Shown: positions 1 to 8,870, counted from the first letter of the stretch. The stretch: DNA of 64,000 nt from Paenibacillus paeoniae (GCF_003388735.1 NZ_QUBQ01000001.1:1364001-1428000); one strand, 5' to 3'. Numbers and translations are program-made. Notes: a model not told the origin generated them from the sequence alone.

Positions 1-483
1 ACGGGCGATCACAGCGCACCGGCCAATGCCGTCGCGAAGGCGCTCGGTATAAAAGAAGTTTATGCCTCCATGCTGCCAGAGAGCAAGCTTGCGCTCGTGG
101 AGAAGCTGAAGCGGGGCGGCAAACGGGTCGCAATGGCCGGTGATGGCTGGAATGACGCGCCGGCGCTCGCTGCAGCTGATGTCGGCATCGCTATGGGCAA
201 TGGCACATACGGTGCGCTTGATGCTGGACATATTACATTAATCTTCTCTCGGCTGCAGGCCATTACAGAAGCTATTCGTCTCAGCAGGCTCACGATCAGG
301 AATATAAGGCAAAACCTCGTCTTTGCCTTATGCTATAATGCCGTCATTATTCCATTCGCAGCAATCGGCTTCCTTCAGCCGTGGATGGCAGGCTCGGCGA
401 TGGCGCTAAGCTCCGTATCCGTCGTGGCCAATGCGTTGCGGCTCGGCGCCCGCATGGAGCGGGCTGCGCAGAGGAGTCTCTAA
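1..483 (+). CDS. Heavy-metal (copper-type) P-type ATPase, C-terminal 160 residues
   Basis: This is the carboxyl end of a P1B-type ATPase whose start lies left of the window; the frame is open from base 1. It begins at a TGDH stretch in the phosphorylation domain and then carries the hinge motif GDGWNDAPAL, which coordinates magnesium in P-type ATPases. Two hydrophobic segments follow and the protein ends at TAA 481-483. These pumps move Cu(I) or related soft metals across the membrane. The next gene starts inside its stop codon, so the two are translationally coupled. The TauE/SafE and FixH-like neighbours point to a CcoI/FixI-type role in oxidase metallation, but a general CopA exporter cannot be excluded from the tail alone. 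Confidence 0.9.
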   Translation, partial: TGDHSAPANAVAKALGIKEVYASMLPESKLALVEKLKRGGKRVAMAGDGWNDAPALAAADVGIAMGNGTYGALDAGHITLIFSRLQAITEAIRLSRLTIRNIRQNLVFALCYNAVIIPFAAIGFLQPWMAGSAMALSSVSVVANALRLGARMERAAQRSL

Positions 484-1169
484 TGTCACTCAGCCTGAAT
501 GGGATTGGGCTGATTTTCTTGACTGGATTATTCAGCGCGCCTCATTGTATTGGCATGTGCGGGGGAATCGTGTCGGCCGTATCACTACAATCAAGCGAAT
601 CAGCCAGACGGTCCATGCTGCTCTATAATGCGGGACGCATCCTTTCCTATTCATTGTTGGGTGCGACGATGGGAGCGGTTGGCTCATTTGTAGATGTAGC
701 GGGGAGGTTTGCGGGAATTAGAGGACTTGCTTCAATAATAGGAGGCTGCTTCGTTCTCTTATGGATATGGAGGAAGATGCAGATTCCTTTCCTGAATCGC
801 TTATCAGGGCGGTTGCATCAGGAACTGGCCACAGGTGCGCGCGCTGCTGAACGTAAGGAGACGGCCCATTTGCTGGCGACGGGATTTTCATTTGGCTTCC
901 TTCCCTGCGGATTGACCTATGCGATGGGGATAAATGCTGCGGCTACCGGCTCATTCATGCAAGGTGCGCTTGTCATGGCAGTCTTCGGCCTGGCGACCGT
1001 GCCCGCTCTTGCCTTCGCAGCGTCGATTGCGACACTGGCCAATAAGCGCTGGCGGCGATTCATGCGAAGGGCCGGCGTTGTGACGGCTGTCGCCGTCGGC
1101 CTAATCTCGATTCTGAGAGGGCTCGCCGCGAACGGAATCATCCCGTCTGTATCTCCTTGGTTGTGGTAA
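483..1169 (+). CDS. Sulfite exporter TauE/SafE-like (UreH-type) membrane protein
   Basis: A 228-residue polytopic membrane protein of the COG2836 type. It carries the early LFSAPHCIGMCGG motif and the later FGFLPCGLTYA motif, both characteristic of this family, and about six hydrophobic segments. The cysteines in HCIGMCGG and LPCG are candidate metal ligands. I chose ATG 483, which overlaps the stop of the upstream ATPase by one base; an in-frame ATG further upstream would run deep into that gene. Members of this family often sit beside copper ATPases and FixH in cytochrome oxidase assembly loci, so a role in copper handling is a reasonable inference. The substrate is unknown. Confidence 0.85.
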   Translation: MSLSLNGIGLIFLTGLFSAPHCIGMCGGIVSAVSLQSSESARRSMLLYNAGRILSYSLLGATMGAVGSFVDVAGRFAGIRGLASIIGGCFVLLWIWRKMQIPFLNRLSGRLHQELATGARAAERKETAHLLATGFSFGFLPCGLTYAMGINAAATGSFMQGALVMAVFGLATVPALAFAASIATLANKRWRRFMRRAGVVTAVAVGLISILRGLAANGIIPSVSPWLW

Positions 1170-1192
1170 CTCAGGACGAGGCTGGTTTTAGA

Positions 1193-1341
1193 GTGCGAGA
1201 AACAGCTAGCTGGCTGGAAATAGCGCAGTTGGCGGAATAGTATCACGTGAAACGCTTAAATGTGCGAAACCAGCTAAACTGAGGAAATAGCTTTGTGAGA
1301 AACGCTTATATCTGCGAAAACGGTGAAACTGGTGAGAGAGC
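1193..1341. repeat. Degenerate tandem repeat, about three units of 45-50 bp
   Basis: Three imperfect copies begin near 1193, 1247 and 1295. The second and third align well over their length: both open GTGA..AACGCTTA, continue with TGCGAAA and then AAACTG, and end in a GAG/AATAGC-like tail. The first copy shares TGCGAGAAACAGCT and GGAAATAGC. No open frame with a ribosome site is seen. The tract lies between the convergent TauE/SafE-like and FixH-like genes. Function is unknown; it looks like a dispersed intergenic repeat. Confidence 0.6.
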
Positions 1342-1364
1342 GTGCCTGCAAATGCCCTTCCCCG

Positions 1365-1838
1365 TTAGTAAACTGCTTTAAGGGTGCGCGTAATGATGTT
1401 GTTGCGGTCGCCGTCGATGGTGAGCGAGGCTTTCCATAAGCCAGGCATTAGCGGCACGCCTTCGCCTACATAGACGCCTGGCGCTGTCTCTATTAAGGAG
1501 AAGTCGAAGTCGCCGCATATCATGCCGATCATCTCCAACTTAATATCAAGCTGTGCCCCCTCTACCGGTTCACCTGATGCTTTAGTCAGTTTTAATTGGA
1601 AAGTATTGTTGGCGAGGACCGCTGTGGGGTATTCTAAAATGTTCCATTCCACCTGTCCGTTGCTAAACTCATGTGTTGTGATAGCAGCATCAGCCGAAAG
1701 CGCCTGCGGTCTAAGCATCAGCACAACCAAAGCGACTATGACAACAACTGTCGCGGCGAACAAGGTCCAGGAAATCCAGCCTCTCCCAAGAGCGTGGAGC
1801 TTATGGAGTAAAGAGTAAGGACTATTGTTCTCAGTCAT
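1365..1838 (-). CDS. FixH / YtkA-like membrane-anchored protein
   Basis: A 157-residue protein with a short cytoplasmic start, one membrane segment at about residues 22-43, and an extracellular beta-rich domain. The pattern LTKASGEPVEGAQLDIKLEM followed by a pro-Trp stretch (LMPGLWKASLTI) fits the FixH/YtkA-like families, in which this domain sits outside the membrane and is linked to copper delivery or cbb3 oxidase assembly. It is transcribed toward the P-ATPase and TauE/SafE-like genes, and shares their likely theme. A GGAGG-like site (aaaaggaggcacc on the coding strand) precedes the ATG. The exact partner oxidase is not in this window. Confidence 0.75.
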   Translation of the reverse strand: MTENNSPYSLLHKLHALGRGWISWTLFAATVVVIVALVVLMLRPQALSADAAITTHEFSNGQVEWNILEYPTAVLANNTFQLKLTKASGEPVEGAQLDIKLEMIGMICGDFDFSLIETAPGVYVGEGVPLMPGLWKASLTIDGDRNNIITRTLKAVY

Positions 1839-2164
1839 CGTGGTGCCTCCTTTTCAGTAGCTGAATGGTATGGATTCGATATCATCATGGTTTACATAAG
1901 AGTTAAAACGACCACAATGCAGAGTGTAGCGCTATCGATTACATTCCATTTCAATTGGCATCCTTGATATTCATTACCTATGACGGAAGTGTAACGGAAT
2001 ATGCCTTTATGTACGAGCGGCAGAGCAGAGTTTTCACGCAAAATGAATGGACAATTGTGGACGAGGAGTGTATAGTAACTACTGATCTTTTAATAGTTGA
2101 AAGCAATGGGGTTCTTTGCGGAAAGATGTCTGGCAGCGACGGTAACGATCGATCGCGCGCATGT
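1839..2164. other. Gene-free leader region upstream of the B12 riboswitch
   Basis: This stretch of 326 bases holds the start region of the minus-strand FixH-like gene and must hold the promoter of the B12 operon. I see no convincing -35/-10 pair. An open frame runs 1955-2275 on the plus strand, and its first 60 codons read like protein, but it has no ribosome site and runs into the riboswitch aptamer, so I do not call it. Confidence 0.5.
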
Positions 2165-2336
2165 CGCAAAGGCTTAATAGGGAAGCCGGTGCAAATCCGG
2201 CGCGGACCCGCCACTGTAAGGAGGGCTTGCACACGGAAAAGTGTGCGAGCCATCGCAGCCGCAGGATGTCACTGAGTGCTCAACTCGGGAAGACGCGGCG
2301 AGCGAATATCCGAGCCAGGAAACCTGCCTCTTTGCG
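2165..2336 (+). ncRNA. Cobalamin (adenosylcobalamin) riboswitch aptamer
   Basis: The plus strand carries the ordered conserved blocks of the cobalamin riboswitch: TTAATAGGGAA, then GGTGCAAATCCGGCGCGG, CCCGCCACTGTAA, CGGGAAGACGCGG, and the B12 box GAGCCAGGAAACCTGCC at 2312-2328. The closing P1 helix is visible: CGCAAA at 2165-2170 pairs with TTTGCG at 2331-2336. An intrinsic terminator follows before btuF, so binding of the coenzyme should end transcription of the import and salvage genes. The position directly ahead of btuFCD-cob genes agrees fully. Confidence 0.96.
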
Positions 2337-2411
2337 AAAACGCTGTTACCTACGTGGAATTAGGGAGGTGTTGGAGAGGCATGTTTCGCTGCGTGTGCGG
2401 CGATTGACAGG

Positions 2412-2449
2412 GGCGTTTCCGGCACAGAGGCCGGGGATGCCTTTTTTTT
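2412..2449 (+). terminator. Riboswitch-controlled intrinsic terminator
   Basis: A 12-bp stem (2412-2423 with 2430-2441, three G-U pairs) closed by a 6-base loop is followed directly by eight T residues at 2442-2449. It stands between the cobalamin aptamer and the btuF start, the expected place for the expression platform. I did not work out the competing antiterminator. Confidence 0.88.
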
Positions 2450-2509
2450 CAGTGCAAGATGCAGAAGTGATTCTGCGATAATCAACGAAATGATACAGGA
2501 GTGGATGAG

Positions 2510-3529
2510 ATGAAGAACGTAATGTTGTGGTCAAAAATGAAAACAGCCGTAAGCCTGCTGCTCATTATGATGATGGTAGTTCTGGCAGCTTGTGGCGTAA
2601 CCACAGATACAGACAAAGGTACAACAAACAACAATGGTCAAACCGAACAGGGCGCATCGGCATCTCCTAGTCCGGAAGCAACGCCGGAGCCATCGGAAGA
2701 AGCCAGTCAGACGGTCTATCCTTATGAAGTAACGGACGCAACGGGCACGGTTATCACGTTCGAAAAAGCGCCAAGCGCCGTTGTAACGCTGGTGCCTAGC
2801 GAGACGGAAACGATTTTTGCAATCGGTGCAGGCGCACAAGTGGTAGGCGTTGACGAATGGAGCAATTATCCGGAAGAAGCGGCTTCAATCGCAAAGATTG
2901 GCGACATGAAGACGAATATTGAAGCAGTTGCTGCATTGAACGCTGATCTGATTCTTGCTTCATCTTCGATGAACGTGGATGCCATTACGAAGCTTCGTGA
3001 GCTTGGCTTGAATGTATACGCCTCGAATCCGAAAACGTACGACGAAGTGGTTGCCAAAGTAGAGGAAATCGGTAAAATTATGAATATGCAGGCTGGAGCC
3101 GCTGAAGTGGCAAAGCACATGCGTGAAGTGAAAGATCAAGTAACTTCTGCGGTTAAAGATGCGGAGAAGAAAAAAGTATACTTGGAGTTCTCCCCAGGCT
3201 GGACGGTCGGTTCTGGAGAGTTTCTGGATGAGCTTCTGACGCTTGCGGGCGGCACTAACATCTCGGCAGCACAATCTGGTTGGTTCGAAGTGAATGGCGA
3301 GGAAGTGATTACGCAAAATCCTCAGCTTATTATTTACCCTGATTTCGGAGAGGAGAAAAGCTCCATCGTCGCAGGTATCGAAGCGCGTCCCGGCTGGGAT
3401 ACAATCGATGCGGTGAAGAATAATCAATTGTTCGCTGTAACCAACGATCCGCTTGTGCGCGTTGGTCCTCGACTGGCGGACGGACTGCTTGAGCTTGCAA
3501 AAGCGATCCATCCCGAGCTTGTGAAATAA
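2510..3529 (+). CDS. btuF: Cobalamin ABC transporter, substrate-binding lipoprotein
   Basis: A 339-residue periplasmic-binding-type lipoprotein. The signal peptide ends in the lipobox LAAC with lipidated Cys 28, followed by a Thr/Ser/Pro/Glu-rich linker (to about residue 70) and a two-lobed Peripla_BP_2 (BtuF/FecB-type) domain with typical VVTLVPSETETIFAIGAG and LITQ-like segments. I chose ATG 2510 because CAGGAG lies nine bases before it; the in-frame GTG 2501 abuts that site. It delivers corrinoids to the BtuC permease. The riboswitch upstream and cob genes downstream set the substrate as B12 or its precursors rather than a siderophore. The stop is adjacent to the btuC start. Confidence 0.93.
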   Translation: MKNVMLWSKMKTAVSLLLIMMMVVLAACGVTTDTDKGTTNNNGQTEQGASASPSPEATPEPSEEASQTVYPYEVTDATGTVITFEKAPSAVVTLVPSETETIFAIGAGAQVVGVDEWSNYPEEAASIAKIGDMKTNIEAVAALNADLILASSSMNVDAITKLRELGLNVYASNPKTYDEVVAKVEEIGKIMNMQAGAAEVAKHMREVKDQVTSAVKDAEKKKVYLEFSPGWTVGSGEFLDELLTLAGGTNISAAQSGWFEVNGEEVITQNPQLIIYPDFGEEKSSIVAGIEARPGWDTIDAVKNNQLFAVTNDPLVRVGPRLADGLLELAKAIHPELVK

Positions 3530-4573
3530 ATGTTGCGAATAAAAGGCATCACCTATGGAGGAGCAGCTTTGCTCCTTCTTGCTGTTTCTATGATAGCCAG
3601 CTTGTCCATTGGATCTGCGGGATTATCCTTTGCTGACGTGTGGGGTATCTTGATTCATCAGCTGCCAGGAATGCCTGACGCCGCTGACAAATGGACAGCT
3701 GGAGAAATTGCGATTGTTACTCAGGTCAGGCTTTCGCGAGTATGGCTCGACGTATTGGTCGGAGCTTGCCTTGCGCTAGCCGGTGCCGGATTCCAAGGGG
3801 TGCTTCGCAATCCGCTCGCTGATCCGTACACGCTCGGCGTTGCATCTGGCAGCTCTGTTGGGGCTGCATTTATTATATTGACAGGCATGCAGCTTGCGCT
3901 GGGGCTTTGGACGATACCGATTGTGGCATTCAGTACGGGTATTTTGACACTCCTTGCTGTCATTTGGCTGTCTCGAAGCAATGGCGTTATGCAGATTGAG
4001 ACGATCATTTTATCAGGCGTTATTATTCAATCGTTTCTTGGGGCGTTCGTGTCGTTAATGGTTTCGATGTCTCAAGGGGTTGTCAATCAGATTCTGTTCT
4101 GGATTATGGGCTCGCTTGCTATGAGAAGCTGGGAGCATGTCTATATGATGATCCCCTTTATTGTTGTTGCGCTCCCTATCTTGTTATACTTCAGTCCATC
4201 TTTAAATTTGTTCACTCTGGGCGAGAGGCATGCGTCTCATCTGGGTGTGAAGGTGGAGCGGACAAAGCTGATAGTGATGATTGTGTCTACGCTGCTTACA
4301 GCTGCGGCTGTGTCGGTGTCGGGTGTCATCGGATTTGTCGGTTTGGTAGTGCCGCATCTCATACGCCTGCTTGTAGGGCCGGATTATCGGCTTATTATTC
4401 CGCTTGCCGGCATTGGAGGCGGGATCTTTATGTTATGGGCAGATACGCTGGCGCGCACTGTGCTCAGCCCCAAGGAGCTGCCGCTTGGTGTCGTCACGGC
4501 GCTAATTGGCGCTCCGTTTTTCGCATTTTTGTTGCATCGCAGGATGAAGGTGGAAGGAGGCGCTAAACATTGA
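3530..4573 (+). CDS. btuC: Cobalamin ABC transporter permease (FecCD family)
   Basis: A 347-residue permease with about ten hydrophobic segments and the FecCD family signatures: the early GACLALAGAGFQGVLRNPLADP block and the late VVPHLIRLLVGPDYR block, which couples to the ATPase. It starts at ATG 3530 immediately after the btuF stop. Two copies should form the membrane channel for corrinoid import, energised by the next gene. Length is normal for the family. The same family also transports siderophores; the riboswitch and the cob genes decide for cobalamin. Confidence 0.93.
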   Translation: MLRIKGITYGGAALLLLAVSMIASLSIGSAGLSFADVWGILIHQLPGMPDAADKWTAGEIAIVTQVRLSRVWLDVLVGACLALAGAGFQGVLRNPLADPYTLGVASGSSVGAAFIILTGMQLALGLWTIPIVAFSTGILTLLAVIWLSRSNGVMQIETIILSGVIIQSFLGAFVSLMVSMSQGVVNQILFWIMGSLAMRSWEHVYMMIPFIVVALPILLYFSPSLNLFTLGERHASHLGVKVERTKLIVMIVSTLLTAAAVSVSGVIGFVGLVVPHLIRLLVGPDYRLIIPLAGIGGGIFMLWADTLARTVLSPKELPLGVVTALIGAPFFAFLLHRRMKVEGGAKH

Positions 4574-5352
4574 GTCTGGTTGCCCAACAAGTTGACGCTG
4601 TGTTGCAAGGCGTATCTGTGTTGAATTCCATTTCGGTGTCATTCGAACGTAATCGCTTCTACGGCATTATTGGTCCCAATGGTGTGGGGAAATCGACGCT
4701 TCTTCATATTTTGTCCGGCTCGGATGCGCCCAGCGCCGGAGGCGTGACGCTTGATGGCGTTCCGTTGTCCCATATGCCGGGGAAAATACTTGCCCGCAAG
4801 CTTGCTGTCTTGCAGCAGGGCGGTTTGCCGCCGGTGGGCTTTACGGTTCGTGAGGTCGTGGCTATGGGCAGGTACCCTCATCAGAATTGGCTGGGCGGAG
4901 AAGGGGAAGATCCCGAAGCAATTATAGATGAAGCCATTCATACAATGGAACTGGCTGAGCTGCAGAGTCGCAAGCTTCATCAGTTAAGCGGAGGAGAGCG
5001 TCAGCGAGTTGCTCTTGCGAAGCTGATGGCGCAGCAGCCGGAGATTCTGCTGTTGGACGAACCTACAACTTATCTCGATATTGGTTATCAGATTGAGTTG
5101 CTGGATACCGTGAAGGCCTGGCAGAAGCAGAGAAGCCTCCTTGTCGTTGCTGTACTGCATGACCTGAACCTTGCGTCTCTCTATTGCGACAAGCTGATTG
5201 CGCTTCATCGCGGTGGAATTGCCGCAGAAGGAACGCCAGATGAAGTGCTCAATCCAGCGGTTATTGAACGGCTCTACGGAGCGAAGACAACTCTCGTCAA
5301 GCATCCCGCAACGGGAGTGCCGCAATTAATTTTGCAGCCCGGCGAGTCATGA
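4570..5352 (+). CDS. btuD: Cobalamin ABC transporter ATP-binding protein
   Basis: A 260-residue ABC ATPase with Walker A GPNGVGKST, Q-loop region, signature LSGGERQRV, and Walker B ILLLDEPTT followed by the H-loop histidine in AVLHDLNLAS. The start is TTG 4570, overlapping the btuC stop by four bases, with GGAAGGAGG just upstream. It is the motor of the BtuFCD importer. Length and sequence are of the FepC/BtuD type. A 16-base gap leads to cobT, so importer and salvage genes are one transcript. Confidence 0.92.
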   Translation: MSLVAQQVDAVLQGVSVLNSISVSFERNRFYGIIGPNGVGKSTLLHILSGSDAPSAGGVTLDGVPLSHMPGKILARKLAVLQQGGLPPVGFTVREVVAMGRYPHQNWLGGEGEDPEAIIDEAIHTMELAELQSRKLHQLSGGERQRVALAKLMAQQPEILLLDEPTTYLDIGYQIELLDTVKAWQKQRSLLVVAVLHDLNLASLYCDKLIALHRGGIAAEGTPDEVLNPAVIERLYGAKTTLVKHPATGVPQLILQPGES

Positions 5353-5368
5353 TAGGGGAATTAGTGAG

Positions 5369-6436
5369 ATGAGCGTTAATGAACAAGAAGAGCGCCTGCT
5401 GGCGATTATTGAATCGATTCCGCCGTATGATGAAGACGCTGCACATCGGGCGGAGCTCCATTCTGATCAACTGACGAAGCCGCCCGGCAGTCTCGGTAAG
5501 CTGGAAGCCATCGGGGCCCAGCTTGCCGGTGCAACGGGGGAACTTTGGCCGGACTTGTCCAAGCGGGCTGTCATTGTGATGGCTGGGGATCACGGCGTTT
5601 GCGAGGAAGGGATCAGCGCTTTTCCGCAAGCGGTTACGCCGCAGATGGTTCTTAATTTCTTGAATGGGGGCGCAGCTGTCAACGTCCTCGCGAGACAAGC
5701 CGGGGCAGAGGTTGTGTGCGTGGATATTGGAGTAGCTGCCGAGCTGAAGCATGAAAATCTGGTAAGCCGTAAAGTCGTGTGGGGCACACGGAATATGGCG
5801 AAGGAAGCTGCGATGACCCGTTCAGAAACGGTAGAAGCGATTATGGCAGGCATCGCCATAACGGCAGAGCAAGCTGCGACAGGAACCCGATTGTTTGCAA
5901 CAGGGGAAATGGGGATCGGCAATACAACGGCCAGTGCTGCTATTACGTCCGTTCTGGCGAATCTCTCTCCTGAGCTGACGGTGGGTCGTGGCACGGGCAT
6001 CAACGACAGTGTGCTTGTCCACAAGACTGAAGTGGTAAAGCGTGCCATTGAGCTGAATCAACCCAATCCCGGCGATCCCATTGACGTGCTTGCTAAAGTT
6101 GGCGGCGCGGAAATTGCAGGACTTGTTGGCGTCATCATCGGGGCGGCAGCGAACCGTTGTCCTGTTGTCATTGATGGCTATATATCCACGACGGCAGCGC
6201 TAGTTGCTTCAAGGCTGGCCCCTCGCACAGTTTCCTATATGCTGGCTTCACACTTGTCGCATGAACAGGGCCACTCCAAGCTAATGGAAGCGATTGGCCT
6301 GTCACCGCTTATTCATCTGGAGATGAGACTGGGAGAAGGGACAGGAGCGGTATTAGCCTTCCACCTGCTGGACGCTTCGCTTAGACTCATGCAGGAGATG
6401 GCTACCTTTGATAGCGCAGGAATATCGAAGTCATAA
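5369..6436 (+). CDS. cobT: Nicotinate-nucleotide:dimethylbenzimidazole phosphoribosyltransferase
   Basis: A 355-residue CobT. It makes alpha-ribazole phosphate, the lower ligand precursor, from nicotinate mononucleotide and dimethylbenzimidazole. Visible family motifs are KPPGSLGKLE near the start, AGDHGV, the GEMGIGNTT block that binds substrate, and near the end LEMRLGEGTGAVLAF with the catalytic glutamate (about residue 323). Length is normal. It follows btuD closely and precedes cobU by 14 bases. The product joins AdoCbi-GDP in the CobS reaction two genes further on. Confidence 0.95.
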   Translation: MSVNEQEERLLAIIESIPPYDEDAAHRAELHSDQLTKPPGSLGKLEAIGAQLAGATGELWPDLSKRAVIVMAGDHGVCEEGISAFPQAVTPQMVLNFLNGGAAVNVLARQAGAEVVCVDIGVAAELKHENLVSRKVVWGTRNMAKEAAMTRSETVEAIMAGIAITAEQAATGTRLFATGEMGIGNTTASAAITSVLANLSPELTVGRGTGINDSVLVHKTEVVKRAIELNQPNPGDPIDVLAKVGGAEIAGLVGVIIGAAANRCPVVIDGYISTTAALVASRLAPRTVSYMLASHLSHEQGHSKLMEAIGLSPLIHLEMRLGEGTGAVLAFHLLDASLRLMQEMATFDSAGISKS

Positions 6437-6450
6437 GGGGGAGGAAGCTC

Positions 6451-7050
6451 ATGGCTATATTGATTACAGGCGGCGCGCGCAGCGGCAAAAGCCGATTCGC
6501 TGAACAGTACGCAGCCAAGCTTGGGACCCGCGGCGTCTATATCGCTACTTGTCAGCCTTACGATGAAGAGATGAAAGAGAGAATCCGTCTGCATATTCAG
6601 GATCGTGAATGCTCCGGCTTTTGTTGGGAGACGAGGGAAGAGCCGTTGGAAGTCGCGCTATTGCTACGCCAATTGACTATACGCTTAACAGGAGAGCAAC
6701 AGGCAGGGGATGCGTTATGGACGGCTCCACCCGTGTTGCTGGATTGTGTAACGCTATGGCTGACCAACTGGATGTTGCAATCAGAGGGAGAGCAGAATGG
6801 TGCTGCCCGGCTCAACGGGCAGATAGAGGCATTTGTTGAAGCTGTCCGTCAATATCCGTATCCGCTTCTTCTTGTCACGAATGAAGTGGGGGACGGCATC
6901 GTGCCGGAGTATTCGCTTGGCAGAAGGTTCCGCGATGAGGCCGGCAGGTTAAACCAGCGGCTCGCCGAGGTTTGCGATCGTGTATTTTTGGTAACGGCCG
7001 GTATTCCTGTCGAATTGAAGTCGATTGCTTTCCGGTGGGATGAGCTGTGA
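6451..7050 (+). CDS. cobU: Adenosylcobinamide kinase / guanylyltransferase
   Basis: A 199-residue bifunctional enzyme that phosphorylates adenosylcobinamide and then transfers GMP to make AdoCbi-GDP. The P-loop GGARSGKSRFAE is at residues 6-17, followed by YIATCQPYDEEM with the region of the guanylylated histidine just after (RIRLHIQDR), then LLDCVTLWLTN and VTNEVGDGIVP. A GGGGGAGG ribosome site precedes ATG 6451. Its last four bases overlap the cbiB start. CbiZ at the end of the locus offers a second route that bypasses the CobU kinase step. Confidence 0.94.
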   Translation: MAILITGGARSGKSRFAEQYAAKLGTRGVYIATCQPYDEEMKERIRLHIQDRECSGFCWETREEPLEVALLLRQLTIRLTGEQQAGDALWTAPPVLLDCVTLWLTNWMLQSEGEQNGAARLNGQIEAFVEAVRQYPYPLLLVTNEVGDGIVPEYSLGRRFRDEAGRLNQRLAEVCDRVFLVTAGIPVELKSIAFRWDEL

Positions 7051-8027
7051 TCTTCTATAGTATCCAGGAATTGCTGCTGCTCGCGATTGCGGCTATTGTC
7101 CTCGATTGGATAATCGGTGATCCTAAGTGGCCGACCCATCCTGTCATTTGGATAGGCCGGCTTATTAAAGGGCTGGAGCGCCTGCTCTATCCAAGGGACA
7201 ACGCTGCTTCGCCAATTACAGTCAAACTGCGAGGATGTCTCTTGACCCTGATCACCATAGGGGTGAGCTGGGGGATGATGACTCTGATCGTCTGGCTCGC
7301 GGATGCCATTCATGTATGGCTGGGATACGCCCTGTCCGCATGGTTTATCTCGACTACTCTGGCGGTCAAAGGTCTCAAAGATGCAGCGATGCTTGTTTAT
7401 GTGCCTCTGACGCAAGGCAATCTGACTGCTGCTCGTCGCTATGTCGGTTACATTGTGGGCAGAGATACCGATAGCTTAAGCGAGCCTGAGGCTGCGAGAG
7501 CGGCTGTTGAGACGGTCGCGGAAAATACGGTGGACGCCTTCTTGTCGCCGCTGCTGTTCGCATTGATCGGCGGCGCGCCGCTTGCGATGCTGTACCGATC
7601 TGCCAATACGCTGGATTCGATGGTGGGTTATCGCAACGAAAAGTATATTCACTTTGGCTGGTGCTCCGCCCGCCTGGACGATGTACTGAACTATATACCG
7701 GCACGATTGACCGGTGTTCTTATGGTAGCAGCTGCCGCAATGTTGCCAGGCATGAATGCCCGAAGAAGCTGGCGATCCATTCGGAGGTTTGCTTCGCTTC
7801 ATCCAAGTCCGAATAGCGGAATACCGGAAGCTGCGGTGGCGGGAGCAATCGGCATCCAGCTTGGAGGCGTCAATCGGTACTTTGGTGTAGAGAGCGAACG
7901 GGCTCGCATGGGCTGGAAGTCACGTGAGCTGGAGCCGCGGGATATCCGTGCCTCCATTAGCATGTTGTATGCCGTCAGCATAATTGCGTTAGCAGGATTG
8001 GGGGGAGTCTGGTTATGTCTCTTATAA
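7047..8027 (+). CDS. cbiB: Adenosylcobinamide-phosphate synthase
   Basis: A 326-residue CbiB/CobD-type integral membrane protein that joins adenosylcobyric acid to aminopropanol phosphate (or aminopropanol). Recognisable blocks are LDWIIGDPKWPTHPVIWIGR near the N-terminus, AVETVAENTVDAFLSPLLF and YRSANTLDSMVGYR in the middle, and SPNSGIPEAAVAGAIGIQLGG. Start is GTG 7047, overlapping the cobU stop by four bases. It uses the aminopropanol phosphate made by the CobD decarboxylase and the cobyric acid made by CobQ or released by CbiZ, both encoded beyond the palindromic element. Confidence 0.94.
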   Translation: MIFYSIQELLLLAIAAIVLDWIIGDPKWPTHPVIWIGRLIKGLERLLYPRDNAASPITVKLRGCLLTLITIGVSWGMMTLIVWLADAIHVWLGYALSAWFISTTLAVKGLKDAAMLVYVPLTQGNLTAARRYVGYIVGRDTDSLSEPEAARAAVETVAENTVDAFLSPLLFALIGGAPLAMLYRSANTLDSMVGYRNEKYIHFGWCSARLDDVLNYIPARLTGVLMVAAAAMLPGMNARRSWRSIRRFASLHPSPNSGIPEAAVAGAIGIQLGGVNRYFGVESERARMGWKSRELEPRDIRASISMLYAVSIIALAGLGGVWLCLL

Positions 8028-8830
8028 AAGTGCATGTACAAGCAGCGATTGCCGCCTTGCAATTTCTGACCCGATTTCCAATTCCGGTCGAAGTGCCATT
8101 CGAGAAGCCTGTCTTAACACGAAGTGTATATTACTTTCCGATAGCGGGAGCTGCCATCGGCTTGTGTCTTGCTGCGGGCTCCTGGGCACTGCCTTATATA
8201 CTTCCGGCTTGGCCGTCTGCGGTTGTGCTTCTGGCTATATGGATTGGTCTTAGCGGTGGACTCCATCTGGACGGATGGATGGACACGGCCGATGGTGTGC
8301 TGAGCCATCGTTCAAGAGAACGAATGCTAGAAATTATGAAGGACAGCCGGGTTGGCGCTATGGGCGTTATTGCGGCTGTTCTTTTGTTGATGTTGAAAGC
8401 TTCCTTATTAGCCTGGCTAATGAGTGAAGAGTTCAAAGGTAATGTATCCCTTGTCTCTATTCTTCTTATATCCGCAGTATGGAGTCGCACATGGATGGGC
8501 GTCGCCATCGCAGGATGGAAGCCGGCGCGACCGAATGAAGGTATCGGACAATTGTTTCACGGCGTAAGGCTGAGCAATGCGCTGGGATCCGTTGTGCTGG
8601 CGCTAACCATATCATTATCTACATTAATAATTAATGGAGCTAATATAGTGGAAATCACAATCATTGCAGCATCCTTCATCATCGTCACCTTGATTACAGG
8701 AGGCGGGATGTCTATTTGGCTTAACAGGAAACTTGGCGGGTTGACAGGAGATACGTACGGCGCGATGAACGAGGCGGTAGAGCTTGCTTTGTTGACGGCA
8801 GCTGTCATTGGGATTCGCTTGCTGGGTTAA
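8015..8830 (+). CDS. cobS: Adenosylcobinamide-GDP ribazoletransferase (cobalamin synthase)
   Basis: A 271-residue membrane enzyme that attaches alpha-ribazole to AdoCbi-GDP, the last step of B12 assembly. Family blocks include LQFLTRFPIPV near the start, GGLHLDGWMDTADG with the metal-binding aspartates, and DSRVGAMGV; the end carries GLTGDTYGAMNE. It overlaps the cbiB stop by 13 bases and closes the first, tightly packed part of the B12 operon. Confidence 0.94.
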   Translation: MSLIKVHVQAAIAALQFLTRFPIPVEVPFEKPVLTRSVYYFPIAGAAIGLCLAAGSWALPYILPAWPSAVVLLAIWIGLSGGLHLDGWMDTADGVLSHRSRERMLEIMKDSRVGAMGVIAAVLLLMLKASLLAWLMSEEFKGNVSLVSILLISAVWSRTWMGVAIAGWKPARPNEGIGQLFHGVRLSNALGSVVLALTISLSTLIINGANIVEITIIAASFIIVTLITGGGMSIWLNRKLGGLTGDTYGAMNEAVELALLTAAVIGIRLLG

Positions 8831-8870
8831 GTGTGGTCGTGAGATATGACCTGCTCCTGTCTGTGGAATA

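Noticed and set aside
1955..2275. Open frame of 106 codons upstream of btuF, protein-like at its start
   Set aside because: It has no ribosome site, starts with TTG and runs through the cobalamin riboswitch aptamer, so the RNA structure explains the sequence better. A decayed gene fragment before 2165 remains possible.
2161..2481. Open frame across the riboswitch and terminator
   Set aside because: It is a by-product of the structured RNA; Arg-rich composition and no ribosome site.
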